From assembly GCA_013205085.1 (NCBI GenBank), contig JABMLH010000003.1, positions 186,001 to 250,000 of the forward strand: 64,000 bases of DNA, written 5' to 3'. Made by a program: the position numbers and the translations under genes. Source of the DNA: Microbacteriaceae bacterium VKM Ac-2854 (GTDB lineage: Bacteria; Actinomycetota; Actinomycetes; Actinomycetales; Microbacteriaceae). The notes below the pieces were generated by a model. That model was not told the DNA's origin. It was given only the letters and a program-made list of their open reading frames with translations, and did no database searches. Position 1 is the first letter of the stretch. Every line of letters starts with the position of its first letter. Shown here one piece after another: positions 1 to 8,778 of the stretch.

Positions 1-1257
1 CGGCGCGCCGAACGCGCGGCGCTGCTCGGCTTCCGCTCGCACGCCGACTACGTGATCGCGGACCAGACCGCCGGCGCTCCGGAACGGGCCGCCGAACTGC
101 TCGACCAGCTCGCGGCGCCGGCCGCCCGCAACCTCCGTGCCGAACTCGAGCGGATGCAGCAGCTCGCCGACCAGGTGCAGGACGCGGCCGGCGAGCCGCG
201 GTTCACGCTCGAGAGCTGGGACCGCGCGTTCTACTCCGAGGCCGTCCGCTCGAACTCGTTCGCGGTCGACTCGGCCGCGCTACGCCCGTACTTCGAGCTG
301 GAGCGGGTGCTTCGCGACGGCGTCTTCGCCGCCGCCGGCCGGCTGTACGGGCTCGGCTTCGTCGAACGCGCCGACCTGCCGGGCTACAACCCCGACGTTC
401 GCGTCTGGGAGGTGCTGGAGGCCGACGGCAGCTCACTCGGGCTCTTCCTCGGCGACTTCTTCACCCGCGACTCCAAGAAGGGCGGCGCGTGGATGAACTC
501 GCTCGCGTCCCGCACCTCCCTGCTGAACACCTCGGCGGTCGTGATCAACAACCTGAACATCTCACGGCCCGAGGAGGGTGCTCCCGCGCTGCTCAGCATC
601 GACGAGGTCGAGACGCTCTTCCACGAGTTCGGGCACGCGCTGCACGGCCTCTTCGCCTCGGTGCGCTACCCGCGCTTCGCCGGCACGAGCGTGTTCCGCG
701 ATTTTGTGGAGTTCCCGAGCCAGGTCAACGAGATGTGGGCGACGTGGCCCGAGATCCTGACGGACTACGCCGTGCACGTCGAGACGGGCGAGCCGTTGGA
801 CCCCGCCGTGATCGAGCGGATGCGCGCGGCGGCGACCTGGGGTGAGGGCTTCGCGACCAGCGAGTACCTCGCGTCGTCCATCCTCGACCTCGCCTGGCAC
901 GGGCTCGCCGAGCCGGTGCGTGTGGACGATATCGACGCGTTCGAGGAGTCGGTTCTCGCGGCCGCTGGACTGGACTCGGCGATCGCTCCCCCGCGCTACG
1001 CGAGCAGCTACTTCGCGCACATCTTCTCCGGAGGCTACTCCGCGGGGTACTACTCCTACATCTGGAGCGAGATCCTCGACGCCGACACCGTGGAGTGGTT
1101 CGCCGAGAACGGCGGCCTGCTCCGCGAGAGCGGCGACCGGTTCCGGCGCATCGTGCTCGGCATCGGCGGCTCCGCGAATCCGTTGGACGCCTATCGCGCG
1201 TTCCGCGGACGCGACGCCGAGATCGCGCCGCTACTGCGCCGCCGCGGGCTCGAGTAA
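1..1257 (+). CDS. M3 family oligopeptidase / peptidyl-dipeptidase, 3' part
   Basis: C-terminal 418 residues of a zinc oligopeptidase; the reading frame is open from base 1, so the start lies outside the window. The zinc site is HEFGH at 622-636, followed about 20 residues later by FVEFPSQ, whose Glu is the third zinc ligand in the M3 family (thimet oligopeptidase, Dcp, OpdA). The conserved C-terminal segment with SGGYSAGYYSY is also present. Such enzymes degrade short peptides in the cytoplasm. Dcp versus oligopeptidase A cannot be decided without the N-terminus. A palindromic repeat begins 13 bp after the stop, which is also the tail of the convergent benE gene. Confidence 0.93.
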   Translation, partial: RRAERAALLGFRSHADYVIADQTAGAPERAAELLDQLAAPAARNLRAELERMQQLADQVQDAAGEPRFTLESWDRAFYSEAVRSNSFAVDSAALRPYFELERVLRDGVFAAAGRLYGLGFVERADLPGYNPDVRVWEVLEADGSSLGLFLGDFFTRDSKKGGAWMNSLASRTSLLNTSAVVINNLNISRPEEGAPALLSIDEVETLFHEFGHALHGLFASVRYPRFAGTSVFRDFVEFPSQVNEMWATWPEILTDYAVHVETGEPLDPAVIERMRAAATWGEGFATSEYLASSILDLAWHGLAEPVRVDDIDAFEESVLAAAGLDSAIAPPRYASSYFAHIFSGGYSAGYYSYIWSEILDADTVEWFAENGGLLRESGDRFRRIVLGIGGSANPLDAYRAFRGRDAEIAPLLRRRGLE

Positions 1258-1269
1258 CGCACGGCGTAG

Positions 1270-1369
1270 GTGGTTTCGGCAGGCTCAACCACCGGGCGGC
1301 AGGCTCAACCACCGGGCGGCAGGCTCAACCAGTCGGGGACGATTCGCTGGTTGAGCTTGCCGAAACCAC
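1270..1369. repeat. Palindromic intergenic repeat, family A, with 20-bp tandem core
   Basis: Arms at 1270-1291 and 1348-1369 form a 22-bp inverted repeat with one mismatch, built on TTTCGGCAGGCTCAACC and its complement. Inside, the 20-bp unit accgggcggcaggctcaacc occurs exactly at 1291-1310 and 1311-1330, preceded by a related unit at 1271-1290. The element overlaps the 3' end of benE: the last roughly 14 codons and the stop (1325-1327) of that gene lie in the repeat. A sister element with the same TTGAGCCTGCCGAAA core lies at 2583-2630. This resembles a REP-like mobile palindrome or a terminator. Confidence 0.85.
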
Positions 1370-2512
1370 TCCTCGCCTCGGCCGGAACCACGCCGCGAGG
1401 AGCAACCCCACCACGAGACCCCAGAACGCGGAGCCGATGCCGACGACCGAGATGCCGGAGGCCGTGACCAGCAGGGTCGCGGCGGCGGGCATCCGCAGGG
1501 CGACGTTCTCGACCGCCGCGATCACGGCGGCGATGAACGCGCCGAGCAGAGCGAGCCCCGCCACCGCCTCGATCAGCAGCGGACTCGCCGCCGACACCAG
1601 CGCGGTCGCCGCGCCCGACAGCGCACCGAGCACGAGGTAGGTGAACCCGCACGCGACGGAGGCGATCCAGCGCCGATCCTTCTCGCCCGCATCCGGTCCG
1701 GCCGTCAACGCCGCGCTCAACGCGGCGAGGTTGATCGGCGAGCCGCCGAACAGCGCACCGACACCCGAGAGCGCGCCCGAGCCCACGATCGCCGGGCGCG
1801 AGCGCATCTCGTAACCGAAGCTCGCCATCACCGCGATACCCGGGATGTTCTGCCCGGCCATCGTCACCACGTACAGCGGCACGCCGATGCCGAGCATCAC
1901 GCCAGGGTCGAACTCCGGATTCACCCACGTCACCACGGGCAAGAGGTTGGCGCCGGCGAGCGCGGATCCGCTGGTCGCGAGCAGCAGGCCGACCGCGGCG
2001 ACGATCGCCACCGGCGTCGACCACCGCGGCAGCAGGCGGGCGAGGAGCAACCAAAGCACGATCACCGGCAGTGCGAGCAGCGGGATGTCGACGGCGGCCT
2101 GCACCGGCGACAGCACGATCGGGAACAGGATGCCCGCCAGCATCGCGTTCGCGAGTGGCCGCGGGATCCGCGCCACCAGTCGCCCGAGGGCGGGCCAGAG
2201 GCCGGTGATCAGCAGCAGCGCCGAGGCCAGCAGGAAGGCGCCGACCGCCTCCTCGAACCGGCCTGCCACCGCTCCGGTGGCCACGAGCAGGGCGGCGCCC
2301 GGTGTGCTCCACGCGAAGGTCATCGGCACGCGGAAGCGCACACTCAGCACGATGCAGAGCACGCCCTGGAAGATGCAGATCGCCAGGAGCCCGGACGCGG
2401 CTTGATCGGTCGAGGCGCCGACCGCGCGCAGTCCGGCGAGAACGATGGCGAAGGTGCTGGAGAATCCGGTGATCGCCGCGACGATTCCGGCGAGAACGGG
2501 TTGCAGCAGCAT
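1325..2512 (-). CDS. benE: BenE family benzoate/H+ symporter-like membrane protein
   Basis: Polytopic inner-membrane protein of about 395 residues, nearly all hydrophobic helices, matching the BenE transporter family in length and in its opening (LLQPVLAGIVAAITGFSS). Members import benzoate-like aromatic acids with protons; the substrate here is unproven and no aromatic catabolic genes are nearby. I choose the ATG at 2512. A GTG at 2575 would place a terminator-type hairpin (2542-2563) inside the gene and would add a charged leader not expected in the family. The last residues (VVSASSTSESSPTG) are encoded by a palindromic repeat, so the tail is repeat-derived. Confidence 0.85.
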   Translation of the reverse strand: MLLQPVLAGIVAAITGFSSTFAIVLAGLRAVGASTDQAASGLLAICIFQGVLCIVLSVRFRVPMTFAWSTPGAALLVATGAVAGRFEEAVGAFLLASALLLITGLWPALGRLVARIPRPLANAMLAGILFPIVLSPVQAAVDIPLLALPVIVLWLLLARLLPRWSTPVAIVAAVGLLLATSGSALAGANLLPVVTWVNPEFDPGVMLGIGVPLYVVTMAGQNIPGIAVMASFGYEMRSRPAIVGSGALSGVGALFGGSPINLAALSAALTAGPDAGEKDRRWIASVACGFTYLVLGALSGAATALVSAASPLLIEAVAGLALLGAFIAAVIAAVENVALRMPAAATLLVTASGISVVGIGSAFWGLVVGLLLAAWFRPRRGVVSASSTSESSPTG

Positions 2513-2541
2513 CCGTTCAGAGTAGGAGACGACGAGCGAAA

Positions 2542-2563
2542 GGCCCGCCCCGAGGGGCGGGCC
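2542..2563 (-). terminator. Hairpin terminator downstream of clpX
   Basis: Ten-base arms GGCCCGCCCC and its complement separated by two bases. On the minus strand they are followed by TTTCGCTCGTC. It lies 67 bp beyond the clpX stop and just before the chosen benE start, so it should separate the two transcripts. The U-tract is short, as is usual in high-GC actinobacteria. Confidence 0.65.
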
Positions 2564-2582
2564 AATCGCAAGCACACGGCTA

Positions 2583-2630
2583 CCCGGTGATTGAGCCTGC
2601 CGAAATCCCGGTGATTGAGCCTGCCGAAAT
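2583..2630. repeat. Family A repeat, two exact 24-bp tandem copies
   Basis: The 24-bp unit containing GGTGATTGAGCCTGCCGAAA is present exactly twice, at 2583-2606 and 2607-2630. Its core TTGAGCCTGCCGAAA is the same as in the palindrome at 1270-1369. The last base is the first base of the clpX stop triplet (2630-2632 on this strand), so the element begins directly at the 3' end of clpX. Confidence 0.8.
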
Positions 2631-3907
2631 CAGGCGCTCTTCTCCTGGCGTCGCGGCTTGTGCAGCACGATCGTCGGCGCAGCGTTCTCCAGCACGGTGC
2701 CGCGCGTGACGACGACGCGAGCGACCTCCTCGGAGGAGGGCACCTCGAACATGATCGGCCCGAGCACCTCTTCGATGATCGAGCGGAGGCCGCGGGCGCC
2801 GGTCTGACGCAGCACGGCGAGGTCGGCGATCGACTCCAGCGCGCCGTGGTCGAACTCCAGCTCCACGCCGTCGAGCTCGAACATCCGCTGGTACTGCTTG
2901 ACGAGAGCGTTGCGCGGCTCGGTCAGGATCTGCATCAGCGCGACCTGATCGAGCTGCGTGACCGTGGTCACAACGGGCAGACGGCCGATGAACTCGGGGA
3001 TGAGCCCGAACTTGTGCAGGTCTTCCGGCAGCACCTCGCTGAAGAGGTTCACGTCGTCGCCCTTGCTGTGCAACGGGGCGCCGAAGCCGATGCCCTTCTT
3101 GCCCGCGCGCTGGGAGATGATGTCCTCCAGCCCGGCGAAGGCGCCCGCGACGATGAACAGCACGTTCGTCGTATCGATCTGGATGAACTCCTGGTGCGGA
3201 TGCTTGCGGCCGCCCTGCGGCGGCACGGAGGCGACCGTGCCCTCCAGGATCTTCAGCAGCGCCTGCTGCACACCCTCGCCCGAGACGTCGCGCGTGATCG
3301 ACGGGTTCTCGGCCTTGCGGGCGATCTTGTCGACCTCATCGATGTAGATGATGCCGGTCTCAGCGCGCTTCACGTCGTAGTCGGCGGCCTGGATCAGCTT
3401 CAACAGGATGTTCTCGACGTCTTCACCGACGTAGCCGGCCTCGGTCAGCGCCGTCGCATCCGCCACCGCGAACGGCACGTTCAGCCGCTTCGCCAGGGTC
3501 TGTGCGAGGTAGGTCTTGCCGCAGCCCGTGGGGCCGATCAGCAGGATGTTGCTCTTCGCGATCTCGATCTCGTCGTGGATCGCGTCGGCCGAGGTGATGG
3601 TGTGCTTGGAACGCACACGCTTGTAGTGGTTGTAGACGGCCACGGCGAGGGCCTTCTTGGCCGCCTCCTGGCCGATGACGTACTCCTCCAGGAATCCGAA
3701 GATCTCCTTCGGCTTCGGGAGGTCGAACTCGTGGGTGGTGTCATCGCTCGCCTCCGAGAGGCGCTCCTCGATGATCTCGTTGCAGAGTTCGACGCACTCG
3801 TCGCAGATGTACACGCCGGGGCCGGCGATGAGCTGCTGCACCTGCTTCTGACTCTTTCCGCAGAAAGAACACTTCAGAAGATCGGCGCTCTCGCCAATTC
3901 GTGCCAC
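2630..3907 (-). CDS. clpX: ATP-dependent Clp protease ATP-binding subunit ClpX
   Basis: AAA+ unfoldase of 425 residues that recognises tagged or misfolded proteins and threads them into ClpP. An N-terminal C4 zinc finger ([11 protein letters not shown] and CDECVELC) is followed by Walker A GPTGCGKT, Walker [10 protein letters not shown] and a sensor-2 region with TGARGLRS. The GTG at 3907 fits the family start ([13 protein letters not shown]) and has AGGAAGAGG about 9 bp upstream; an in-frame upstream extension to 4012 is arginine-rich and not conserved-looking. It lies 228 bp downstream of clpP2 on the same strand, separated by a strong hairpin, so it probably also has its own promoter. Confidence 0.98.
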   Translation of the reverse strand: MARIGESADLLKCSFCGKSQKQVQQLIAGPGVYICDECVELCNEIIEERLSEASDDTTHEFDLPKPKEIFGFLEEYVIGQEAAKKALAVAVYNHYKRVRSKHTITSADAIHDEIEIAKSNILLIGPTGCGKTYLAQTLAKRLNVPFAVADATALTEAGYVGEDVENILLKLIQAADYDVKRAETGIIYIDEVDKIARKAENPSITRDVSGEGVQQALLKILEGTVASVPPQGGRKHPHQEFIQIDTTNVLFIVAGAFAGLEDIISQRAGKKGIGFGAPLHSKGDDVNLFSEVLPEDLHKFGLIPEFIGRLPVVTTVTQLDQVALMQILTEPRNALVKQYQRMFELDGVELEFDHGALESIADLAVLRQTGARGLRSIIEEVLGPIMFEVPSSEEVARVVVTRGTVLENAAPTIVLHKPRRQEKSA

Positions 3908-4087
3908 GGGGTGCCCCTCTTCCTGCAGACCTTTTCGTAACCGACCCGCCGGAGACCGCGGGTACGGTCGGCGTCGTCGTCTTTCAACGAGCCTAGCCGC
4001 TGCCTCCGACACTCTCGGTCACAGCGGGGTGATTCGTTCGAGTTGTGGTCTCCGGGCGTCACACGCGCGCCACCCGGAGACGGAACG

Positions 4088-4120
4088 ACGGCCGGATGCG
4101 CACCGTGCGCATCCGGCCGT
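4088..4120. terminator. Perfect 15-bp hairpin between clpP2 and clpX
   Basis: Arms ACGGCCGGATGCGCA and the exact complement are separated by only three bases (CCG). It sits 15 bp past the clpP2 stop and roughly 180 bp before clpX. It is probably a terminator or 3' stabilising stem; there is no obvious U-tract on either strand. Confidence 0.6.
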
Positions 4121-4135
4121 CGTCGCCGTGCGTGC

Positions 4136-4810
4136 TTACTTGACCAGGGCCGGCAGGCTCTTGCGGCTGGTGAGCACCTGGTCGATCAGGCCGTACTCCA
4201 GCGCGTCGGCCGACGACAGGATCTTGTCGCGGTCGATGTCCTTCTTGACCTGCTCGACGCTGCGGTTCGAGTGGTGCGAGAGCGTCTCCTCGAGCCACTC
4301 GCGCATCCGCATGATCTCGGCTGCCTGGATCTCGATGTCGGACGCCTGGCCGCCACCCTGGCCGACGGCCGGCTGGTGGATCAGGATGCGCGCGTTCGGC
4401 AGCGCGAGGCGCTTGCCCGGCGTGCCGGCCGCGGTGAGCACGGCGGCGGCCGAGGCGGCCTGGCCGAGCACGACCGTCTGGATGTGCGGGCGGATGTACT
4501 GCATCGTGTCGTAGATCGCCGTCATCGCGGTGAACGAGCCACCGGGTGAGTTGATGTACATCACGATGTCGCGGTCCGGGTCCATGCTCTCGAGCACGAG
4601 CAGCTGGGCCATGATGTCGTCGGCCGAGGCGTCGTCGACCTGGACGCCCAGGAAGATGATGCGGTCCTCGAACAGCTTCGCGTACGGGTCCTGGCGCTTG
4701 AAGCCGTAGGCCGTGCGCTCCTCGAAGCTGGGCAGGATGTAGCGCGACTGCGGCGCGGTGCCCGAGCCGTAGGCGGTGCCGCCGAACGACGGCAGGTGGG
4801 ACATGTCCAT
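4136..4810 (-). CDS. clpP2: ATP-dependent Clp protease proteolytic subunit ClpP2
   Basis: Serine protease subunit of 224 residues. The catalytic triad is visible: Ser in GQAASAAA, His in ILIHQP and Asp in KKDIDRD, with the family signature INSPGGS. Actinobacteria carry two ClpP subunits that assemble as a mixed ClpP1P2 barrel; this longer copy with the N-terminal extension (MDMSHLPSFGG) fits ClpP2. It starts 33 bp after the clpP1 stop, so the two are co-transcribed, and clpX follows downstream. Confidence 0.96.
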   Translation of the reverse strand: MDMSHLPSFGGTAYGSGTAPQSRYILPSFEERTAYGFKRQDPYAKLFEDRIIFLGVQVDDASADDIMAQLLVLESMDPDRDIVMYINSPGGSFTAMTAIYDTMQYIRPHIQTVVLGQAASAAAVLTAAGTPGKRLALPNARILIHQPAVGQGGGQASDIEIQAAEIMRMREWLEETLSHHSNRSVEQVKKDIDRDKILSSADALEYGLIDQVLTSRKSLPALVK

Positions 4811-4843
4811 GTCTTTCTCTCTGTCTCTCGAAGTCTCTGCTGG

Positions 4844-5431
4844 CTACTCGACGGCGGTTCCGCCACCACCGGTGACGTCGCTGGCCGAGGAGCGGATGTG
4901 GTCGACGAAGCCGTATTCGAGGGCCTCTTCGGCGCTGAACCAGCGGTCGCGGTCGCCGTCCGCGTTGACCTGCTCGACCGTCTTGCCGGTCTGCGAGGCG
5001 GTGATCTCGGCGAGGCGTTTCTTCATGTCCAGGATGAGCTGCGCCTGGGTCTGGATGTCGGAGGCGGTGCCGCCGAATCCGCCGTGCGGCTGGTGCAGCA
5101 GCACGCGGGCGTTGGGCGTGATGTAGCGCTTGCCCTTGGTGCCCGCGGTCAGCAGCAGCTGGCCCATCGAGGCCGCCATGCCGATACCGACGGTCACGAT
5201 GTCGTTCGGGACGAACTGCATCGTGTCGTAGATGGCCATGCCCGCGGTGATCGAACCGCCGGGCGAGTTGATGTAGAGGAAGATGTCGCGCTCGGAGTCC
5301 TCAGCCGCCAGCAGCAGGAGCTTCGCGGCGATCTCGTTGGCGTTCTCGTCGCGGACCTCCGAGCCGAGCCAGATGATTCGGTCCTTGAGCAGTCGGTCAA
5401 AAACACTGTTCGGCAGTGCCAAGTCGGCCAT
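4844..5431 (-). CDS. clpP1: ATP-dependent Clp protease proteolytic subunit ClpP1
   Basis: ClpP subunit of 195 residues with INSPGGS, catalytic Ser in GMAASMGQ, His in VLLHQPHGG and Asp in NADGDRD. It is the first gene of the clpP1-clpP2 pair. The ATG at 5431 gives the standard N-terminus ([19 protein letters not shown]). A longer frame to 5905 runs through intergenic repeats and was not used. The upstream gap holds the tig terminator and a palindromic repeat. Confidence 0.97.
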   Translation of the reverse strand: MADLALPNSVFDRLLKDRIIWLGSEVRDENANEIAAKLLLLAAEDSERDIFLYINSPGGSITAGMAIYDTMQFVPNDIVTVGIGMAASMGQLLLTAGTKGKRYITPNARVLLHQPHGGFGGTASDIQTQAQLILDMKKRLAEITASQTGKTVEQVNADGDRDRWFSAEEALEYGFVDHIRSSASDVTGGGGTAVE

Positions 5432-5530
5432 GTGTCGCTCCGTTTCAGTTGTCGCTTCGGCACCGAATCTATAGGAGCGCTCAACCCCGAATGCCGTTGT
5501 TCGCCCTGGGCAGACCTCCCCCGCCACATT

Positions 5531-5597
5531 CCCCGCGAGATGCCTCTTCTGTACGCGAATCGCGGCGTGTCGCGCGCACAAGTGGCATCTCGCGGGG
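5531..5597. repeat. Palindromic intergenic repeat, family B, copy 1
   Basis: Arms begin with a perfect 14-bp match (CCCCGCGAGATGCC and its complement) and continue imperfectly through CTTCTGTACGCG against CGCGCACAAG. The left arm shares about 25 bases with the left arm of the element at 45836-45901. It lies 3' of tig and 5' of clpP1. No coding potential is evident. Confidence 0.8.
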
Positions 5598-5612
5598 ATA
5601 GGGGCGCACACG

Positions 5613-5652
5613 ACGAAGAGGCCGCCCCGACGGATCGGGACGGCCTCTTCGT
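5613..5652 (-). terminator. tig transcription terminator
   Basis: A 12-bp perfect stem (ACGAAGAGGCCG and its complement) with an inner CCCGA/TCGGG stem, 15 bp after the tig stop on the minus strand. It should end the tig transcript before clpP1. Confidence 0.75.
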
Positions 5653-5666
5653 GAGGGATGCGCTGC

Positions 5667-7142
5667 CTACTCGGCGGCCGGCTCCTCGGCGACCTTCTTC
5701 TTGGCGGGGGCGCGCTTCTTCTTGGGGGCCGGGGCGGGCTCCTCCTCAACAGCGGGCTCCTCGACGACGGCCTCGGCCTCGGCGACGACCTCAGCCTCGG
5801 CCTCGGCGGTCGCGACCTCGATCTCGTCGGTGGCGACGGCGATCTCGGCGGCCTCGTCGTCCTCACCCGGAACCGCGATGAAGTCGGACAGGTCGACCGC
5901 GGCACCGTTGGTGTCGACGATCTTCGCCTTGCCGAGGATCACCGCGAGCGCCTTGTTACGGGCGACCTCGCCGACCATCTGGCCGATCTGGTTGTTCTCC
6001 GAGAGGATCTTGATGAACTCGTTCGGGTCGAGGCCGTACTGGCCGGCGCCCTGCAGCAGGTACTGCGTGAGCTCGTCCTGGCTGACCTGGACCTTCTCGT
6101 TCTCCACGACGGTGTCGAGCAGGATCTGCAGCGCGAAGGTCTTCTGGCTGGACTCGGTGACCTCGGCGCGGTGCACCTCGTCCTCGAGGCGGCTCTCGCC
6201 CTCGAGGTGACGGTGCACCTCGTCCTCGATGAGCTTGGCCGGCACCGGCACCTCGACGAGCTCGAGCAGCTTCTCGCCGAGCTTGTCGCGCGCCTGACGG
6301 CCCTGATCGAGGGCCTTCGTGGACGAAGCCTGCTCCTTGAGCGACTCGCGCAGCTCGGCGATCGTGTCGAACTCGCTGGCGATCTGCGCGAAGTCGTCAT
6401 CCGCGTCGGGGAGCTCGCGCTCCTTGACAGCGGTGAGCGTGACGGCGATCTCCGCCTCCTCGCCCTCGTGGTCGCCGCCGAGCAGCGGGGCCTTGAAGGT
6501 GGTGCTCTCGCCGGCGGTGAGGGTGTCGAGGGCGTCGTCGATGCCCTCGATCAGCTCGCCGGAGCCCAGCTCGTAGGAGATGGCGTTGGCCGTGTCGACC
6601 TCGACGCCGTCGATCGTCGCGATCAGGTCGATCTGAGCGAAGTCGCCGGTCTTGGCCGGGCGGTCGACGGTCGTCAGCGTGCCGAAGCGGCTACGCAGCT
6701 TGTCGAGCTCGGCGTCCACATCCGCGTCGGTGACCTCGGCGGCATCGACGACCAGCTCGAGACCCTCGAAGGACGGGATCTCGATCTCGGGGCGCACGTC
6801 GACCTCGATGGAGAGCAGCAGCTCGCCCGAGAAGTCCTTGTCGCTGGGCCACTCGGCGATGTCCGCCTCGGGACGACCGAGGGGGCGGATCGAGTTCTCC
6901 GCGATGGCCTCGCGGTAGAAGCCGTCGAGGCCCTCGTTGACCGCGTGCTCGAGCACGGCGGCCTTGCCGACTCGCTGGTCGACGATCGCCGGGGGAACCT
7001 TGCCCTTACGGAAGCCGGGAACATTGATCTGCTCCGCGATGTGGCCGTAGGCGTGCTTGATGCTGGGGCTGAGCTCCTCCGGGGTCACCGAAATGGCGAG
7101 CTTGACGCGCGTCGGGCTCAGCTTTTCTACCGTGGTCTTCAC
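5667..7142 (-). CDS. tig: Trigger factor, ribosome-associated chaperone
   Basis: Protein of 491 residues that binds the ribosome exit tunnel and shelters nascent chains. The ribosome-binding signature GFRKGKVP is near residue 45. An FKBP-type prolyl isomerase domain (about 150-240, with GDFAQID and GSGELIEG) and the C-terminal chaperone domain follow. The last 60 residues are an acidic then Lys/Ala/Pro-rich tail ([10 protein letters not shown]), which I associate with high-GC actinobacterial trigger factors. Start GTG 7142 has GGAG 8-12 bp upstream; the in-frame extension to 7421 runs through the tRNA-Pro gene and is excluded. It is upstream of clpP1P2, the usual tig-clpP-clpX order. Confidence 0.97.
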   Translation of the reverse strand: MKTTVEKLSPTRVKLAISVTPEELSPSIKHAYGHIAEQINVPGFRKGKVPPAIVDQRVGKAAVLEHAVNEGLDGFYREAIAENSIRPLGRPEADIAEWPSDKDFSGELLLSIEVDVRPEIEIPSFEGLELVVDAAEVTDADVDAELDKLRSRFGTLTTVDRPAKTGDFAQIDLIATIDGVEVDTANAISYELGSGELIEGIDDALDTLTAGESTTFKAPLLGGDHEGEEAEIAVTLTAVKERELPDADDDFAQIASEFDTIAELRESLKEQASSTKALDQGRQARDKLGEKLLELVEVPVPAKLIEDEVHRHLEGESRLEDEVHRAEVTESSQKTFALQILLDTVVENEKVQVSQDELTQYLLQGAGQYGLDPNEFIKILSENNQIGQMVGEVARNKALAVILGKAKIVDTNGAAVDLSDFIAVPGEDDEAAEIAVATDEIEVATAEAEAEVVAEAEAVVEEPAVEEEPAPAPKKKRAPAKKKVAEEPAAE

Positions 7143-7192
7143 GTTAGGGAATCTCCTGTGCTGGTTTCTGTCGTCACGATGAACACTCGTGG

Positions 7193-7267
7193 TCGGGGCG
7201 ACAGGATTCGAACCTGCGACCTCCCGCTCCCAAAGCGGGCGCTCTAGCCAAGCTGAGCTACGCCCCG
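7193..7267 (-). tRNA. tRNA-Pro (TGG)
   Basis: Cloverleaf read on the minus strand with acceptor CGGGGCG/CGCCCCG. The anticodon arm is CCCGC-TTTGGGA-GCGGG, giving anticodon TGG, with T-loop GGTTCGAATCC and discriminator A. CCA is not encoded. It lies just upstream of tig on the same strand. Confidence 0.95.
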
Positions 7268-7477
7268 GATCCACGGCCGTTGGTGCGGCCGTTGTCGAAT
7301 CCGTCGACCCGCCGGCGCGAGCACCGAAGCGACACGCCGAAATGGCCTCCGCAAGTGTACTCCACCGGCAATCGGCGCCCCGGGACGCGGACAGCCCGCG
7401 TGGCGCAGCGTGACGTGGCACGCGGCACCCCTCGGGCTGTACTACGATGTTCTGGTGCCCGGCTGATGCCGGGCTCC

Positions 7478-7551
7478 GGGGATGTAGCTCAATGGTAGAG
7501 CCTCAGTCTTCCAAACTGATCACGCGGGTTCGATTCCCGTCATCCCCTCCA
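7478..7551 (+). tRNA. tRNA-Gly (TCC), CCA encoded
   Basis: Acceptor GGGGATG/CATCCCC. The anticodon arm is TCAGT-CTTCCAA-ACTGA, giving anticodon TCC. The T-arm is GGGTTCGATTCCC, the discriminator T, and a genomic CCA follows at 7549-7551. A GCCCGGC-TGAT-GCCGGGC hairpin precedes it at 7457-7474. Confidence 0.95.
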
Positions 7552-7557
7552 CGAAAG

Positions 7558-7582
7558 AGCCCCGGTCACCCCGGGGCTTTCG
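7558..7582 (+). terminator. Terminator after tRNA-Gly
   Basis: GCCCCGG / CCGGGGC stem with a short loop, directly followed by TTTCGTCGTT, immediately after the tRNA 3' end. Confidence 0.7.
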
Positions 7583-7624
7583 TCGTTCCCGGCAGCGTTC
7601 GCCGTTCCCCGCAGGCGATCGTGA

Positions 7625-7855
7625 CTACGCCACGTCGCGTCGCGCGCCGCGCTGGCGCAGCCAGAACTCGTAGCTCGTGGTGCGGCGAACCCGGCGGAAC
7701 GCCCGATCCATCGCGGTCGCGTCCGCGAATCCGGCGGCCGCGGCGATCTCCGGCAGCGGCGGGAGCGACTCGTGCCCGACGAGTCGGAGCAGGCGCTCGG
7801 CCTCGGCGAGTCGAGCCAGTCGCGCGGCGGCTCGGGGTGAGTGGAAGGCTGTCAT
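7625..7855 (-). CDS. Small AraC-type helix-turn-helix protein
   Basis: A 76-residue protein made up almost entirely of an AraC-family DNA-binding half: LAEAERLLRL, then an HTH-like EIAAAAGFADATAMDRAFRR resembling the second HTH of AraC regulators. There is no ligand-binding domain, so it is either a stand-alone minimal regulator or a remnant of a larger one. Start ATG 7855 has AAGGAGAG 4-6 bp upstream, which argues for real translation. It lies 76 bp downstream of a small hypothetical gene on the same strand. The target is unknown. Confidence 0.7.
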   Translation of the reverse strand: MTAFHSPRAAARLARLAEAERLLRLVGHESLPPLPEIAAAAGFADATAMDRAFRRVRRTTSYEFWLRQRGARRDVA

Positions 7856-7931
7856 GATCTCTCCTTCGGCACGGATGCGCCGTCGGATGAGAGACGCACG
7901 AAGGCTCGGATCATGACGCGAGCATTTCGGA

Positions 7932-8168
7932 TCACGCGCTCGAACGCATGCCGTGCGAACGGGCGACGAACGCGATCACCGCCGAGAAGGCCGATTCCAG
8001 CGTCGGGTACTCGCCGATCAGGTACCGGTCCGAGGCGACGAGGTGCCACTCGGCCGCTCGGAACACCGGGCGGTCTGCGTTCGCGGATTCCGTGATGATG
8101 GCGCGGGCGGGGGCGTTCGGCGTGTCTCTCACGGCCCAGCGACCAGGATGTGTCTCGATGAGGATCAT
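7932..8168 (-). CDS. Small hypothetical protein, 78 aa
   Basis: The predicted 78-residue product (MILIETHPGRWAVRDT...) has ordinary composition, unlike the arginine-rich overlapping frame at 7852-8193. It contains a short beta-rich N-terminus and a helix-like C-terminus (LESAFSAVIAFVARSHG). GAGGA lies immediately before the ATG with essentially no spacing, so the exact start is uncertain. I do not recognise the family. It precedes the AraC-type HTH gene and may be co-transcribed. Confidence 0.55.
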   Translation of the reverse strand: MILIETHPGRWAVRDTPNAPARAIITESANADRPVFRAAEWHLVASDRYLIGEYPTLESAFSAVIAFVARSHGMRSSA

Positions 8169-8229
8169 TCCTCGATCGAAACACGGAATTCACCCCCGAA
8201 CGAGGGGTGAGCGTGATTCGTGGCGCTTC

Positions 8230-8763
8230 TCAGTCGTTCTCCGCCGCCCGATGCACGTCCGTATGCGCCAGATATCCCGCAGCGTTACGGGTGATACCGT
8301 CGCGCTCCGCCGCCGTGAGCTCGCGTCGGATCTTCGCCGGCACCCCGGCGACCAGGTGTCCCGGCGGCACCACCGTGCCCTCCAGCACCACTGCTCCGGC
8401 AGCGACGAGGCAGCCCGCCCCGATGACGGCACCGTTCAGCACCGTCGCGTTCATCCCGACGAGCGCGTCATCGTCGATCGTGCAACCGTGCAGAACGGCG
8501 TTGTGGCCGACCGAGACCCGGTCGCCGATCCGCGCATCGAAACCGGCATCGACGTGCACGACCACGCCGTCCTGCAAGTTGCTCTGTTCCCCGAGCACGA
8601 TCTCGGCCTTCTCCGCGCGGAGAACGGCGCCGTACCAGACGCTGGAGGCGCGCCTCAGCGTCACCCGCCCGACGATCGTCGCCCCCGGCGCGACCCAGGC
8701 GTCCGGATCGATGATGGGGGTCGCGTCCGGCCCCAGTGCGATGATGCGAGCCGTGTCGGTCAT
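8230..8763 (-). CDS. Gamma-class carbonic anhydrase / left-handed beta-helix protein
   Basis: A 177-residue hexapeptide-repeat protein. The repeating hydrophobic turns and the motifs QDGVVVHVD and VGHNAVLHGC supply the three histidines that bind metal in gamma carbonic anhydrases such as YrdA and PaaY. It probably forms a trimer in the cytoplasm; whether it hydrates CO2 or is an acyl-group-related relative is unknown. It starts 15 bp after the response-regulator stop on the same strand and could be the last gene of that operon. Confidence 0.88.
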   Translation of the reverse strand: MTDTARIIALGPDATPIIDPDAWVAPGATIVGRVTLRRASSVWYGAVLRAEKAEIVLGEQSNLQDGVVVHVDAGFDARIGDRVSVGHNAVLHGCTIDDDALVGMNATVLNGAVIGAGCLVAAGAVVLEGTVVPPGHLVAGVPAKIRRELTAAERDGITRNAAGYLAHTDVHRAAEND

Positions 8764-8778
8764 CCGGTTCCCTTCCTC

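Noticed and set aside
2513-2575. Longer BenE N-terminus from the GTG at 2575
   Set aside because: It would include a strong terminator-like hairpin and has no ribosome site; family-like sequence begins at the ATG at 2512.
4796-5881. Long plus-strand frame opposite clpP1
   Set aside because: Antisense to clpP1 and repeats; Arg/Ala/Gly-rich shadow caused by high GC. The same applies to other long antisense frames, such as those opposite tig, glgP, ligA and gatA.
5432-5905. Extended ClpP1 N-terminus
   Set aside because: It would be read through a terminator and a palindromic repeat; ClpP1 begins at 5431.
7852-8193. 113-residue minus-strand frame over the small hypothetical gene
   Set aside because: Arg/His/Pro-rich composition typical of an out-of-frame shadow; the 78-residue frame at 7932-8168 looks more natural.
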